In this document: piece by piece, positions 33,222-41,490 of the stretch
Layout of the letters: each line of letters opens with the position of its first letter
How positions within the stretch are numbered: position 1 is the first letter of the stretch
NCBI GenBank assembly: GCA_004560375.1
Contig: SFVC01000012.1
Location: forward strand, 9,794-73,793
Length of the DNA stretch: 64,000 nt
Direction of reading: 5' to 3'
Source of the DNA: a bacterium
GTDB taxonomy: Bacteria; Bacillota; Clostridia; Oscillospirales; Oscillospiraceae
The notes under the pieces: model-generated
The model's input: the letters and a program-made list of their open reading frames with translations, nothing else
Database searches by the model: none
What the model was told of the DNA's origin: nothing
Program-made: the position numbers and the translations under genes

Positions 33222-34369
33222 TGAGCGGGCGCAGGCGAGACACGGGGCGGGGAGCGGCGGCTGCCGCCGCCCAGCTCCGGGACGCGGGCCGGCACCCCTT
33301 TTTGCAGCTGGACGGGTACGTGCCCCTGGGACGGGGGGAGATCGCCCTGTACCGGGCCATCCGGGAGGGGGTGCCGGTGGTGGACGCGGCCATCTGCAAG
33401 CTGGTGCGGCTGTGCGGCGGGGCCAGGGTGACCTGCCGGGATCCCAAGGCCCAGGAGGGGCTGGATCGGTTCCTTCGCACGGTGAGCGTGGGCCGGGGAC
33501 AGCGGGGGCTCCAGGCCTTTCTGGATCAGTACCTGGACTCCATGCTGGTGTGCGGCAGGGCGGTGGGCGAGCTGGTGCCCAGCCGGGACGGGCGGGATAT
33601 CGCCGCGCTGCTGTGCGCCGACCCGGCTAGGGTGGAGATCAAGGAGGGGGACAGCCCACTGGACATCACCCTGTGGGCCAGGGACAGCGGCGGAACGATC
33701 CGGGAACTGCCCCGGCAGGAGCTGCTGCTGTTCACCCCCTTCCAGCCGGAGACGGGGTCTCCCTACGGCGTGTCCATGCTGCGCTCCATGCCCTTTTTGG
33801 CGGAGATTTTGATGAAGATCTTTGACGCGGTGGGCAAGAACTGGGAGCGGATGGGCAATGTGCGCTTCGCCGTGGTGTGCAAAGGCGAGGACGGCACGGC
33901 CCGGGATCGGTGCAATACGGTGGCCCGGGAGTGGTCCGCCGCCATGCAGGCCGGCCGGGACGGGGCCGTGCGGGACTTCGTGTGCGCCGGGGATGTGGAC
34001 ATACGCGCCATCGGGGCGGACAACCAGATCCTGGATTCCGAGGTGCCGGTGCGGCAGATCCTGGAGCAGCTGGTGGCCAAGACCGGGATTCCGCCCTTTT
34101 TGCTGGGGCTGAGTTGGTCGTCCACCGAGCGGATGAGCTCCCAGCAGGCGGACATTATGACAAGCGAGATCACCGCCATCCGCCGGGGGCTGGAGCCGGT
34201 GGTGGAGCGGATCTGCGAGCTGTGGCTGCGGCTGAAGGGGTTCGACGACCGGGTGGAGGTGGACTGGCTGGACGTGAATTTGCAGGACGAGGAGTCGGAG
34301 GCCAAGGCGGCGCTGTACCGGGCGCAGGCCCGGGCGCTGGAGGAGGAGCGTGAAGATGGAACTCTGTAA
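33221..34369 (+). CDS. Phage portal protein
   Basis: A 382-aa dodecameric-portal-like protein. 'PFLQLDGYVPLGRGEIALYRAIREGVPVVDAAICKLVRL' is the usual start of clostridial portals. The core has 'ELLLFTPFQPETGSPYGVSMLRSMPFLAEILMKI' and the ending 'TGIPPFLLGLSWSSTERMSSQQADIM' is typical of portal C-terminal wings. It lies after, not before, the capsid gene, an inversion of the usual order terminase-portal-protease-capsid. Its ATG overlaps the capsid stop by one base. Confidence 0.85.
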   Translation: MSGRRRDTGRGAAAAAAQLRDAGRHPFLQLDGYVPLGRGEIALYRAIREGVPVVDAAICKLVRLCGGARVTCRDPKAQEGLDRFLRTVSVGRGQRGLQAFLDQYLDSMLVCGRAVGELVPSRDGRDIAALLCADPARVEIKEGDSPLDITLWARDSGGTIRELPRQELLLFTPFQPETGSPYGVSMLRSMPFLAEILMKIFDAVGKNWERMGNVRFAVVCKGEDGTARDRCNTVAREWSAAMQAGRDGAVRDFVCAGDVDIRAIGADNQILDSEVPVRQILEQLVAKTGIPPFLLGLSWSSTERMSSQQADIMTSEITAIRRGLEPVVERICELWLRLKGFDDRVEVDWLDVNLQDEESEAKAALYRAQARALEEEREDGTL

Positions 34370-35225
34370 GGAAGCGGCGGTGAAGGGGATCGGCACCCCA
34401 AACCAGGAGGAGCTGGGGCTGATCAACGCCCTGGCCCGGCGGGAGCTGGGGGCGGACGAGGTGTACACATTCGCCCTGCGGCTGTGCGACAACGACATCG
34501 ACCGGGATTGGGAGCGGTTTGACGACGCCACGCTGGAACAGCTGGCCCCTATGTTCGTGGGGGCGTCCGGGGTGTTCGATCACCAGTGGAGCGCCCGGGG
34601 GCAGACCGCCCGGATCTACCGGGCGGAGGTGGTGGGCGGAGAGGGCCTGCTCACCTCCGACGGGCGGCCCTACCGCTTTTTGAAGGGATGGGCCTACCTG
34701 ATGCGGACGGCGGAGAACGCCGCCCTCATCGCCGAGATCGACGGCGGCATCAAGCGGGAGGTCAGCGTGGGCTGCGCGGTGGAACGGGTGGTCTGCTCCG
34801 TCTGCGGCCAGGAGCTGGACGGGTGCCCCCACGAGAAGGGGGAGGAGTATGACGGTCAGGTGTGCCACGGGGTGCTCACCGGGGCCAAGGACGTGTACGA
34901 GTGGTCCTTTGTGGCGGTGCCCGCCCAGCGGCGGGCCGGGGTGATCAAGAGCGCCGGGGCGCGGCTGGAGGACGAGGCGCGGCTGGGGCGGAAGTATCTG
35001 AAAGGCCTGCGGGCCGAGCTGGTGCGGCTGGCGGGCATCGCCGAACCGGAGCTGGAGCACGGACTGCTGGAAAAGGTGGCCGGCAAGCTGGGCGAGGAGG
35101 AGCTGGCGGGGCTGATCCGGGTGTACCGGGGGAGGGCGGATCGGCTGCTGGCGCCCGGGCCCCAGCTGAGCTATGGACAGGAGGAGGTTCCGGAGGGGAT
35201 CGCGGACGGGGCCTTCCTCATTTAG
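34356..35225 (+). CDS. Prohead protease / XkdF-like head maturation protein
   Basis: A 289-aa protein. The middle part 'FDHQWSARGQTARIYRAEVV...IKREVSVGCAVERV' resembles HK97-type prohead protease folds, with His in FDHQW and Ser in EVSVG as candidate catalytic residues. It contains a small Cys cluster (CSVCGQELDGCPHEKG...QVCHG) and then 'DVYEWSFVAVPAQRRAGVIK', a C-terminal landmark of XkdF-like proteins. ATG at 34356 (GTG at 34350 is an alternative), overlapping portal by 14 nt. Proteolytic function is inferred. Confidence 0.6.
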   Translation: MELCKEAAVKGIGTPNQEELGLINALARRELGADEVYTFALRLCDNDIDRDWERFDDATLEQLAPMFVGASGVFDHQWSARGQTARIYRAEVVGGEGLLTSDGRPYRFLKGWAYLMRTAENAALIAEIDGGIKREVSVGCAVERVVCSVCGQELDGCPHEKGEEYDGQVCHGVLTGAKDVYEWSFVAVPAQRRAGVIKSAGARLEDEARLGRKYLKGLRAELVRLAGIAEPELEHGLLEKVAGKLGEEELAGLIRVYRGRADRLLAPGPQLSYGQEEVPEGIADGAFLI

Positions 35226-35237
35226 GAGCGTGAGCGG

Positions 35238-35588
35238 ATGACGGAGGAAGTGCTGGAGCTGGTGCAGGCGCTGCGGGGGCCGGGGACGGACGAGACGGTG
35301 CTGCGTACCCTGTGCGGGAGCGCCTGCGGGGCGCTGGATCGGCGGCTGAAGGACGGGGTGTGTCCGGAGGACTGCGGAGGGCTCTACCCGGTGGCGGCGG
35401 CGTGGCTGGTGATGGACTGGCTGAACCAGTGCCAGGGAATGGACGGGATCACGGCGCTGTCCGCCGGGGATATCTCCGTCCGCCGGGAGGGGGGCGGCGA
35501 GGTTGGGAAGCTGTCGGAGCGGGCCATGGAGCTGATGGCCCCCTTCCTGGAGGATGACGGGTTTGTGTTTCGGGGGGTGAGCGGTTGA
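35238..35588 (+). CDS. Putative head-tail connector protein (gp6/YqbG-like position)
   Basis: A 116-aa helical protein located between the protease and the small joining proteins, where PBSX encodes its neck connector. It has 'DWLNQCQGMDGITALSAGDISVRREGGGE' and 'LSERAMELMAPFLEDDGFVFRGV', a pattern I associate with clostridial phage neck proteins. No motif proves the role; the call is from order and size. Confidence 0.5.
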   Translation: MTEEVLELVQALRGPGTDETVLRTLCGSACGALDRRLKDGVCPEDCGGLYPVAAAWLVMDWLNQCQGMDGITALSAGDISVRREGGGEVGKLSERAMELMAPFLEDDGFVFRGVSG

Positions 35589-35920
35589 TCGAGGCGTTCG
35601 ATTGGGTGATCAGAACCTATGGACAGGAGATGGTGTGCCGCCGGGAGGACGGCACGGAGGCCGGACGGGGTATGGCCATCGTGCAGCCCATGACAAAGGC
35701 GGACTGGCAGTATACCGGCGGGGCGCTGGGCAGCTTCTCCCAGGATCGGTTCCTGGGGCTGGCGGAGCCGAAAACGCCGCTGGACAAGCTGGGGCCCGGG
35801 GGCTGGCTGGAATGGGGCGGACAGCGGTTTGAGGTGATGACCGTGCGGCCCGTCTGGGTGGGGGGTCAGGTGACCCACCTGTGGCTGGCCCTGCGGCCCT
35901 GCCCGGAGGACGGGGCTTGA
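35585..35920 (+). CDS. Putative head-tail joining / neck protein (XkdH-like position)
   Basis: A 111-aa protein predicted to be beta-rich ('GRGMAIVQPMTKADWQYTGGALGSFSQDRFLGLAEP...LEWGGQRFEVMTVRPVWVGGQVTHLWLAL'). This resembles stopper proteins that close the head-tail junction. It starts at a TTG that overlaps the previous stop (TTGA). Function is inferred from order. Confidence 0.5.
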   Translation: MIEAFDWVIRTYGQEMVCRREDGTEAGRGMAIVQPMTKADWQYTGGALGSFSQDRFLGLAEPKTPLDKLGPGGWLEWGGQRFEVMTVRPVWVGGQVTHLWLALRPCPEDGA

Positions 35921-36417
35921 CCGGGGCGCTGGGCCGCTGGCGAACGGCGGTGATGGAGCAGCTGCGGGCTGCGGGGCTGGAGTCGGTGGAGGCCATGGGG
36001 CCGGAGCGGGCGGCTCGGGTTCGGGGGCCGGTGGCGGCGGTGGCGCTGGCCGGGGCGGCCTGCGGCGCAGGAGGGTTTCAGGACTATCTGGGCGCCGAGG
36101 AGACCCAGGGCGGCGGACGCCGGGAGGTGTACGGACGCTGGGTGGAGCTGACGCTGCGGGTGGATGTGTTCGCCCCCAGGGACGGGGGCGCCCCCGCCTG
36201 CCGCGCCGCGGCGGAACAGGCGGCGGAGGAGCTGCTGTTCCGGGGGGCGGCGGGACTGCCCGTGGCGGAGCTGACGGCGGGAGAGACGGAGTTTTTGGAG
36301 CGGGACGGACTGTACCGGCTGGCGGTGGGCTGCCGGTGCGGGGCGTGGCTGACGGCCCGGGCCGACGAGGAGACCGGGACGCTGACAGACTTTGAAGTGA
36401 GGGGGACGATGAGATGA
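35917..36417 (+). CDS. Putative tail terminator / tail completion protein
   Basis: A 166-aa protein just before the sheath gene, where myophage-type clusters encode the tail terminator. 'EVYGRWVELTLRVDVFAPRDGGAPACRAAAEQAAEELLF' has the alternating strand-helix layout of XkdJ/gpU-type terminators. I chose TTG at 35917 (overlapping the previous TGA; GGAGG 7 nt upstream) over a GTG at 35881. Assignment by order and predicted fold. Confidence 0.5.
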   Translation: MTGALGRWRTAVMEQLRAAGLESVEAMGPERAARVRGPVAAVALAGAACGAGGFQDYLGAEETQGGGRREVYGRWVELTLRVDVFAPRDGGAPACRAAAEQAAEELLFRGAAGLPVAELTAGETEFLERDGLYRLAVGCRCGAWLTARADEETGTLTDFEVRGTMR

Positions 36418-37448
36418 GCGCAGGGACTAAGCACGAGCGGCCGGGGGTGTATTCCTCCTATGAGACCTCCGGGCTGACGGCGGCCAACGCCGGCGGCGGC
36501 CGGGTGGCGGTGATTGCCGCCGCCGGGGAGACGGACGCGGGGAAGTGCTTCCAGTGGACCAGCTACAGCCGGGCGGCGGCAGACGTGGGCGACTGCGCCC
36601 TGAGCCGGCTGGCGCGGCTAGCCCTCCGCAACGGCGCGGGGACGGTGTACGGCGCGGCGGCGGGGACGGACTACACCGACGCCATTGAGGCGGTGGGTAA
36701 GCTGGAGAACGTGGACGTGGTGGTGTGCGACAGCACGGTGCTGTCCGTCCAGCAGAAGGTGAAAACCATGGTGACGGAGTGCTCCGCCGCCCGGAAGGAG
36801 CGCATCGCCGTGGTGGGCGGCGCGGCGGAGGAGACGGTGGAGCAGCTCACGGAACGGGCCGCGGGGCTCAACTGCGAGCGGGTGGTGCTGGTGGCCCCCG
36901 GTATGGGGGACGGTTCCGGCGGGGCGGCCTGCGCCGCCGCCGTGGCGGGGGCCATCGCGGGCAACAGCGACCCGGCCCTGCCCCTGGGGGGCGCGGAGCT
37001 CTACGGGCTGGACGGGCTGGAGTGCAGCTATGACGACGGCGAGATCGACGCGCTGGTGCAGGGGGGCGTGACGGCGCTGGAGACGCTGGCGGGCTCCTGC
37101 TATGTGGTGCGGGGGGTGACCACCCGAACCACCACCGGCGGGGCGGCGGACACGTCCTGGCGGGAACTGACCACCATTCTGGTGGTGGACGAGGTGATCC
37201 CGGGGCTGCGAAACGCCCTGCGCGCCCGGTTCAGCAGGGCCAAAAACACCACCCAGACCCGGGGGGCCATCCGCTCCCAGACGGTGATGGAGCTGGAGAA
37301 GCGGGTGGCCCGGGAGATCATCGACGGGTACGAGGACGTGACGGTGACGGCGCTGGAGGACGACCCCACGGTGTGTCTGGTGGAGTTCGCCTTTACGGTG
37401 GCCCACGGGCTCAACCAGGTGTGGCTGTCGGCACACATCACGGTTTAA
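36414..37448 (+). CDS. Phage tail sheath protein (XkdK-like)
   Basis: A 344-aa contractile sheath subunit. It begins 'KHERPGVYSSYETSG', the common sheath opening. The C-terminal region 'SWRELTTILVVDEVIPGLRNALRARFSRAKNTTQTRGAIRSQTVMELEKRV' followed by a beta strand is the conserved sheath core. At 344 residues it is short, like XkdK-class sheaths without an insertion domain. Presence of a sheath means the particle has a contractile tail. Confidence 0.85.
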   Translation: MSAGTKHERPGVYSSYETSGLTAANAGGGRVAVIAAAGETDAGKCFQWTSYSRAAADVGDCALSRLARLALRNGAGTVYGAAAGTDYTDAIEAVGKLENVDVVVCDSTVLSVQQKVKTMVTECSAARKERIAVVGGAAEETVEQLTERAAGLNCERVVLVAPGMGDGSGGAACAAAVAGAIAGNSDPALPLGGAELYGLDGLECSYDDGEIDALVQGGVTALETLAGSCYVVRGVTTRTTTGGAADTSWRELTTILVVDEVIPGLRNALRARFSRAKNTTQTRGAIRSQTVMELEKRVAREIIDGYEDVTVTALEDDPTVCLVEFAFTVAHGLNQVWLSAHITV

Positions 37449-37461
37449 AGGGGGAATTTGA

Positions 37462-37872
37462 ATGGCAGGGTTTAACACGGGGCTGCGGGCGGCGGGCTTC
37501 CCCACCAGCAGCGACATCTGGCTGGAGGTGGACGGGCAGAAGGTGGCGGTGGTGCAGGGCTATTCCTGCAAGGCCAGCCGCACGTCCATGACGGTGGAGG
37601 CCTTCGGCGAGGACGAGCCGGTGGCCACGGTGCAGGGGCCCCAGAGCTATGTGATCCAGCTCACCCGGCTGTACGCCACCGATCAGGCGCTGGCGGACGG
37701 GCTGAATTTCTACGACCTGAAGAATTTTTCCCTGGTGATCTGCAAGCCGGATCGGAAGGTGATCTACTCCGACTGCCAGTGGAGCGGCATCGAGGAGGAC
37801 GCCCAGCTGGGCAAAACCGTGGTGGAGAAGCTCACCCTGGTGGCCGGCCGCCGGATGGAGACGGCGGCTTAA
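37462..37872 (+). CDS. Phage tail tube protein (XkdM-like)
   Basis: A 136-aa inner-tube subunit directly after the sheath gene, as in all contractile systems. 'GQKVAVVQGYSCKASRTSMTVEAFGEDEPVATVQGPQSYVIQLTRLY' and 'LVICKPDRKVIYSDCQWSGIEEDAQLGKTVVEKLTLVAGRR' match the XkdM/DUF2001 beta-barrel pattern. Its size fits the family. Confidence 0.8.
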   Translation: MAGFNTGLRAAGFPTSSDIWLEVDGQKVAVVQGYSCKASRTSMTVEAFGEDEPVATVQGPQSYVIQLTRLYATDQALADGLNFYDLKNFSLVICKPDRKVIYSDCQWSGIEEDAQLGKTVVEKLTLVAGRRMETAA

Positions 37873-38292
37873 ATGGGCGGGCCGGTGTGGATGGGACAGG
37901 AGCGGGTGAGGGTTCCCGAAGGGGAGCTGCGGCTGCTGTCCGCCCGGGAGGTGCTGGACGCCCGCCGGGAGGGAGACGCCCTGGCCGGGGACGGGGGCGG
38001 GCGGGCGCTGTGCCGCAACGCCTGCCTCCTGGCCCGGGCGCTGGAGCGGAAGGGGCGGCCCGTGTTCGACAGCGGGCGGGCCGTGCTGGACGCTCTGCGG
38101 GTGGAGGACATCGCCCGGCTGGCGGACGCCTGGGGGGCGTTCAACCGGGAGGCCAACCCCTCCCCCCTGGACGGGGAGGAGGAGATCCGGCGGCGAAAAA
38201 AAGGCTGGAGCACGCGCCTTATGAGCGCCTTCAGTGGCGCGTGCTCCGGCTGTTCGGCGCTCTGCCCACGGAGGAACGGGCGAAACGGATGA
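37873..38292 (+). CDS. Tail assembly chaperone, short (pre-frameshift) product
   Basis: A 139-aa product in the position of gpG/XkdN. 'LSAREVLDARREGDALA', 'NACLLARALERKGRPVFDSGRAVLDALRVEDIARLADAWGAFNREANPSP' is the chaperone domain. After a run of seven A (38196-38202) the 0 frame gives only a short unrelated tail ('GWSTRLMSAF...') and stops at 38292. The -1 frame continues with a conserved-looking domain to 38504. That is the classical arrangement for tail-chaperone frameshifting. Start ATG follows the tube-gene stop without a gap. Confidence 0.75.
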   Translation: MGGPVWMGQERVRVPEGELRLLSAREVLDARREGDALAGDGGGRALCRNACLLARALERKGRPVFDSGRAVLDALRVEDIARLADAWGAFNREANPSPLDGEEEIRRRKKGWSTRLMSAFSGACSGCSALCPRRNGRNG

Positions 38293-38504
38293 CCGACCGG
38301 GACTTCCTGTGGTGCGCCCTCAACCTGGCTCTTGACCGGGAGGAAGAGCTGGGACGGCTGTGCCCCGCCTGCCGGGAGCGGGCGGAGGCGGAGCCCTGCC
38401 CGGTGTGCGGCGCGCCCCGGGGGGAGTGGGCGGTCAACGAGGGGTTTGACTGGAAGCGGTATGAGGAATTGAAGGGGGGGCGGGACGATGACGGATTGGA
38501 TTGA
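37873..38504 (+). CDS. Tail assembly chaperone, long product by programmed -1 frameshift
   Basis: If ribosomes slip back one base on A AAA AAA (38196-38202), the chaperone domain (about 109 residues) is fused to a second domain read from 38202 to 38504. This domain reads 'RLEHAPYERLQWRVLRLFGALPTEERAKRMTDRDFLWCALNLALDREEELG' and then a four-Cys zinc ribbon (CPAC..CPVC). The second domain has no good start codon or ribosome site of its own. This gives a ~210-aa gpGT-type protein of the kind that normally recruits tail tube and tape measure. Slippage is inferred, not shown. Confidence 0.7.
38196..38202 (+). other. Slippery heptamer A AAA AAA (-1 frameshift site)
   Basis: In the 0 frame the codons are CGA AAA AAA GGC. 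Both Lys codons can re-pair one base back. GC-rich downstream sequence (38203-38260) could form a stimulatory structure. Confidence 0.7.
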
Positions 38505-39105
38505 GCGGATGCTGGGTGAGGACGACGAGGAAGAAGCGGAGGACGAGGAGCGGCCCGCCCTGGACGGGACGGCGGAGGTACGCCGCCCGGCGCCGCCCCG
38601 GGAGGACGGGGCGGAGGATGAGTTGGAGCCGGAAGCGGAGCCGGAGGAGGCGCCGGAATGGAAGCCGGGGTACGGGAAGCAGGACGCCGCGCCGGAGGCT
38701 TTGGGCGGGACGGACTGGGCCGGGCTGAGGACGGACGGGACGGACTGGGCAAGGTGGACGGCGGAGGCCGGGTTGGACGCGATAGCTCCGGAGTGGGCGC
38801 GGGAGGCGGCCGAAGCGGGCCGAAAGCTGGGCGGAGATCTGGAGAACGGGCCGGAGGCGGCGGGAGCGGGTTCGCCGGGGCCGGCGCGGAAGCCGGACAG
38901 GGGAGGCTCCGCCGCGCTGATGGAGCTGTACCGGGGGGCGGCGGAGGGAGCGCGGGCCCCTGCCCCCGCCCTGGCCCGGTCGGAGGCGCCCCGGACGGTG
39001 CTGGAACGGGAGGCGGCCGGGGCACCGCCGCTGACGGTGGAGGAGCTGGATCGGGCCGTGCGGCGGGACAGCAGGCGGTATGACGGCGGGATGAGTATTT
39101 TCTGA
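38488..39105 (+). CDS. Acidic low-complexity phage protein at the tape-measure position
   Basis: A 205-aa protein rich in Glu, Ala, Gly and Pro and predicted to be largely disordered. Its only conserved-looking part is the C-terminus 'PPLTVEELDRAVRRDSRRYDGGMSIF'. It occupies the slot between the tail chaperone and the LysM protein, where PBSX encodes the ~1300-aa tape measure XkdO. No hydrophobic or long coiled-coil tape-measure region is present. It could be a very reduced tape measure, a replaced gene, or an unrelated tail component. It overlaps the frameshift product by 17 nt. Confidence 0.5.
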   Translation: MTDWIERMLGEDDEEEAEDEERPALDGTAEVRRPAPPREDGAEDELEPEAEPEEAPEWKPGYGKQDAAPEALGGTDWAGLRTDGTDWARWTAEAGLDAIAPEWAREAAEAGRKLGGDLENGPEAAGAGSPGPARKPDRGGSAALMELYRGAAEGARAPAPALARSEAPRTVLEREAAGAPPLTVEELDRAVRRDSRRYDGGMSIF

Positions 39106-39171
39106 GGAGACGTGGAAAAGCGGCCGAACGCCTTGGCCGCTTCGGAGCGTGACAAGAGGGGAGGATGCGGG

Positions 39172-39750
39172 ATGATTCTTTCTCCCATGCGGTTTAAGAA
39201 TTTTGTGTGGCCCCATAACCCGCGGGTGTACTCCATCACCTACGAGCGGAAGATCGCGGTGCACAAGATCCCCTTCGGGCGGCATTATTTGCAGAGCCTG
39301 GGGCAGACGCGCCGGGTGCTCCGGGGGGAGGGGGAGTTCGTGGGCGAGGGGGCCTACGACACCTTCAAGGAGCTGGCCACCGTGTTCTATGAGGAGACGC
39401 CGGGGGTGCTGGCCCATCCGGTGTGGATGACCACCACGGCCTGGTTCGCGGGGCTGGAGCTGCGGCAGGAGCCCCGGCGGGACTATGTGGCCTACTCCTT
39501 TGAGTTCTGGGAGGTCATGACCGACGGGAACAACGGGGAATTGGAGCGCCGGACAACGGCCAAGCCGGGGACGGGGACGGGGACGGCGGATACGGGCCAG
39601 GGGACGCTGTGGCACACGGTGGTTCGGGGGGACACCCTCTGGGGGATCGCGCGGAAATACGGGGTGGCGCTGAACCGGATCATTGCCCTGAACCCGGACA
39701 TCCGGAACCCCAACCTGATCTATCCGGGACAGAGGGTGAGAATTTCATGA
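39172..39750 (+). CDS. LysM-domain tail protein (XkdP-like)
   Basis: A 192-aa protein. The N-terminal domain 'MRFKNFVWPHNPRVYSITYERKIAVHKIPFGRHYLQSLGQTRRVLRGEGEFVGEGAY' is the DNA-circularisation-like domain found at the start of XkdP relatives. The C-terminus is a LysM motif, 'HTVVRGDTLWGIARKYG...IYPGQRVRIS'. Such proteins sit between tube and baseplate hub. Start ATG at 39172 has AGGGGAGG 7 nt upstream. A GCGGCC hairpin (39119-39141) precedes it. Confidence 0.8.
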   Translation: MILSPMRFKNFVWPHNPRVYSITYERKIAVHKIPFGRHYLQSLGQTRRVLRGEGEFVGEGAYDTFKELATVFYEETPGVLAHPVWMTTTAWFAGLELRQEPRRDYVAYSFEFWEVMTDGNNGELERRTTAKPGTGTGTADTGQGTLWHTVVRGDTLWGIARKYGVALNRIIALNPDIRNPNLIYPGQRVRIS

Positions 39751-40700
39751 TGGAGTGCTGGGTGAGGCTGGGCGACGGGCAGGAGTGGAAGCTGCCCACG
39801 GCGGTGGGGTGGACGTTCCGCTATGGGACGGATACGCCCTGCGACAGCTTTTCCCTGCGGTGCCTGTGGGACAAGGGGCAGGAAAAGCTGCTGTCCGGCG
39901 CCTGCCGGTTCTTCGCCGAGTGGGACGGCGAGCGGGTGTTCACCGGGGTGGTGGACGAGTTCGCCGTGGTGTGCGGCGGGGACGGGCTGCGCCTGGAGCT
40001 GGAGGGCCGGGGGATGGCGGCGCTGCTGCTGGACAACGAGGCCATGCCGGCGGAGTACCAGCGGTGTACCCGGGCGGATCTCATCGCCAACCACGTGGCG
40101 CCCTACGGGGTGGAGGCCCTGGGGGGCGGCGGGCTGTCCCCCGTCAGCGGCTTCACCGTGGGCAGCGGGGAGAGCGAATGGAGCGTGGTGCGGCGGTTCG
40201 CCCGCTATTACGGCGGGGTGACGCCCCGGTTTGACCGGCAGGGGCGGCTGGTGCTGGATCCCTATGGGGACAGGCTGGCGGCCCAGATCGGCGGAAAGGA
40301 CAGGATCACGGGCTGGGAGTACCGGGAGGATCGGCACGGGGTGCTCAGCCGGGTGGCGGTACGGCGGCGCACCACCTGGGGCACCCAGTGGGTGTCCGAT
40401 CCGGCGTTTCTCGCCCAGGGGGGCTGCGCCCGCAGGGTGATCACGGTGCCCAACACCACGGGCACCACCGCCATGCGGTATACGGCGGACTATCAGCTCC
40501 GGGCGGCGCGGCGGGAGCGGGTGCGCCTGCGGCTCACGGTGGCCGGGGGCTTCCTGGCCTGGCCGGGGGAGCTGGTGGACGTGGAGCTGGAGGGCTTCGG
40601 GGCCAACGGACGCTACCGGGCGGCCCAGGTCGAGGTGAACTGCGGGGCGGACGGGCTCAGCACCACCCTGGCGCTGGGGGAGCCGGACGCGATGATTTGA
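39747..40700 (+). CDS. Baseplate hub protein (XkdQ / gp27-like)
   Basis: A 317-aa hub protein related to phage late-control D. 'FRYGTDTPCDSFSLRC', 'ERVFTGVVDEFAVVCGGDGLRLELEGRGMAALLLDNEA' and 'GESEWSVVRRFARYYGGVTPRFDRQGRLVL' are characteristic. It should link the tail tube to the spike. Start ATG overlaps the previous stop (ATGA). Confidence 0.8.
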   Translation: MMECWVRLGDGQEWKLPTAVGWTFRYGTDTPCDSFSLRCLWDKGQEKLLSGACRFFAEWDGERVFTGVVDEFAVVCGGDGLRLELEGRGMAALLLDNEAMPAEYQRCTRADLIANHVAPYGVEALGGGGLSPVSGFTVGSGESEWSVVRRFARYYGGVTPRFDRQGRLVLDPYGDRLAAQIGGKDRITGWEYREDRHGVLSRVAVRRRTTWGTQWVSDPAFLAQGGCARRVITVPNTTGTTAMRYTADYQLRAARRERVRLRLTVAGGFLAWPGELVDVELEGFGANGRYRAAQVEVNCGADGLSTTLALGEPDAMI

Positions 40701-40713
40701 GGGGGACTTAACT

Positions 40714-41139
40714 ATGTGGCTGAGCGGACAGCAGAAGCGGCCCGCCGACTTCGGCGAGGGCCAGACCGGCATCGTCACCATGAGCGGCGGCGAGACGGCG
40801 GTGCTGCTGGATCGGGAGCGGCGGGGGCTGGAGGTGTACGCCCCCGGCGGCTACCACTGGACGCCCCAGACGGGGCAGCGGGCGCTGGTGATCCAGGGCC
40901 GGGGGGAGATCCCCTGCGTGGTGGGGGTGCGGCAGGGGGGCGGCACCCCGGATTCCGTGGATATCGGGGCCAAATCCGTGGAAATCAACGGGCAGAGCGT
41001 GTCCATACAGTCGGAGGGGACGGCGGCAGTAGGGGGCGGCGGGGTGGATCTCCAGGGGGACGTTTTTGTGAACGGGGTACCCCTGCCGGAGTACATCGCC
41101 CGGATTGTGGCCGGACTGCTGGGAGGAGGCGGAGCATGA
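40714..41139 (+). CDS. Baseplate spike-like protein (gpV/XkdR position)
   Basis: A 141-aa protein with an OB-fold-like N-terminus ('TGIVTMSGGETAVLLDRERRGLEVYAPGGYHWTPQTGQRALVIQG'). A short repetitive beta part follows ('SVDIGAKSVEINGQSVSIQSEGTAAVGGGGVDLQGDVFVNGV'), as in small membrane-piercing spikes. No metal-binding tip motif (HxH) is visible. Position between hub and gp25-like protein supports the call. Confidence 0.65.
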   Translation: MWLSGQQKRPADFGEGQTGIVTMSGGETAVLLDRERRGLEVYAPGGYHWTPQTGQRALVIQGRGEIPCVVGVRQGGGTPDSVDIGAKSVEINGQSVSIQSEGTAAVGGGGVDLQGDVFVNGVPLPEYIARIVAGLLGGGGA

Positions 41140-41486
41140 GCCTGAAGCTGGTAAACCGGGACTATGTGCCGGACGGCAACGGCGGCGTGGCCGTGGCCTC
41201 GGACGGGGACGAGCTGGTGGGCGAGGCCCTGTTCCGGCTGACGGCCCGGCGGGGGAGCTTCCCGTTTTTGCGGTCGCTGGGCAGCCGGATGCACCTGCTG
41301 CGCCGGGAGCGGCCCTCGGAGTGGGACAGCCTCGCCCTGCAATACGCCGTGGAGGCGCTGGAGGATATGGAGGGCGTCCAGGTCACCGGGGCGGCGGCGC
41401 GCCGGGACGGGGACGGCCTGCTGGTGACGGTGGAGCTGCTGTGGCAGGGGACAACCCTGCCGGTGGAGGTCAGGCTGGAGGGATGA
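41136..41486 (+). CDS. Baseplate wedge protein (gp25/XkdS-like, DUF2634)
   Basis: A 116-aa protein with 'VNRDYVPDGNGGVAVASDGDELVGEALFRLTARRGSFPFLRSLGSRMHLL' and a C-terminal strand 'LLVTVELLWQGTTLPVEVRLEG', the XkdS/gp25-like pattern. The ATG at 41136 overlaps the previous stop (ATGA). Confidence 0.75.
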   Translation: MSLKLVNRDYVPDGNGGVAVASDGDELVGEALFRLTARRGSFPFLRSLGSRMHLLRRERPSEWDSLALQYAVEALEDMEGVQVTGAAARRDGDGLLVTVELLWQGTTLPVEVRLEG

Positions 41487-41490
41487 GCAT

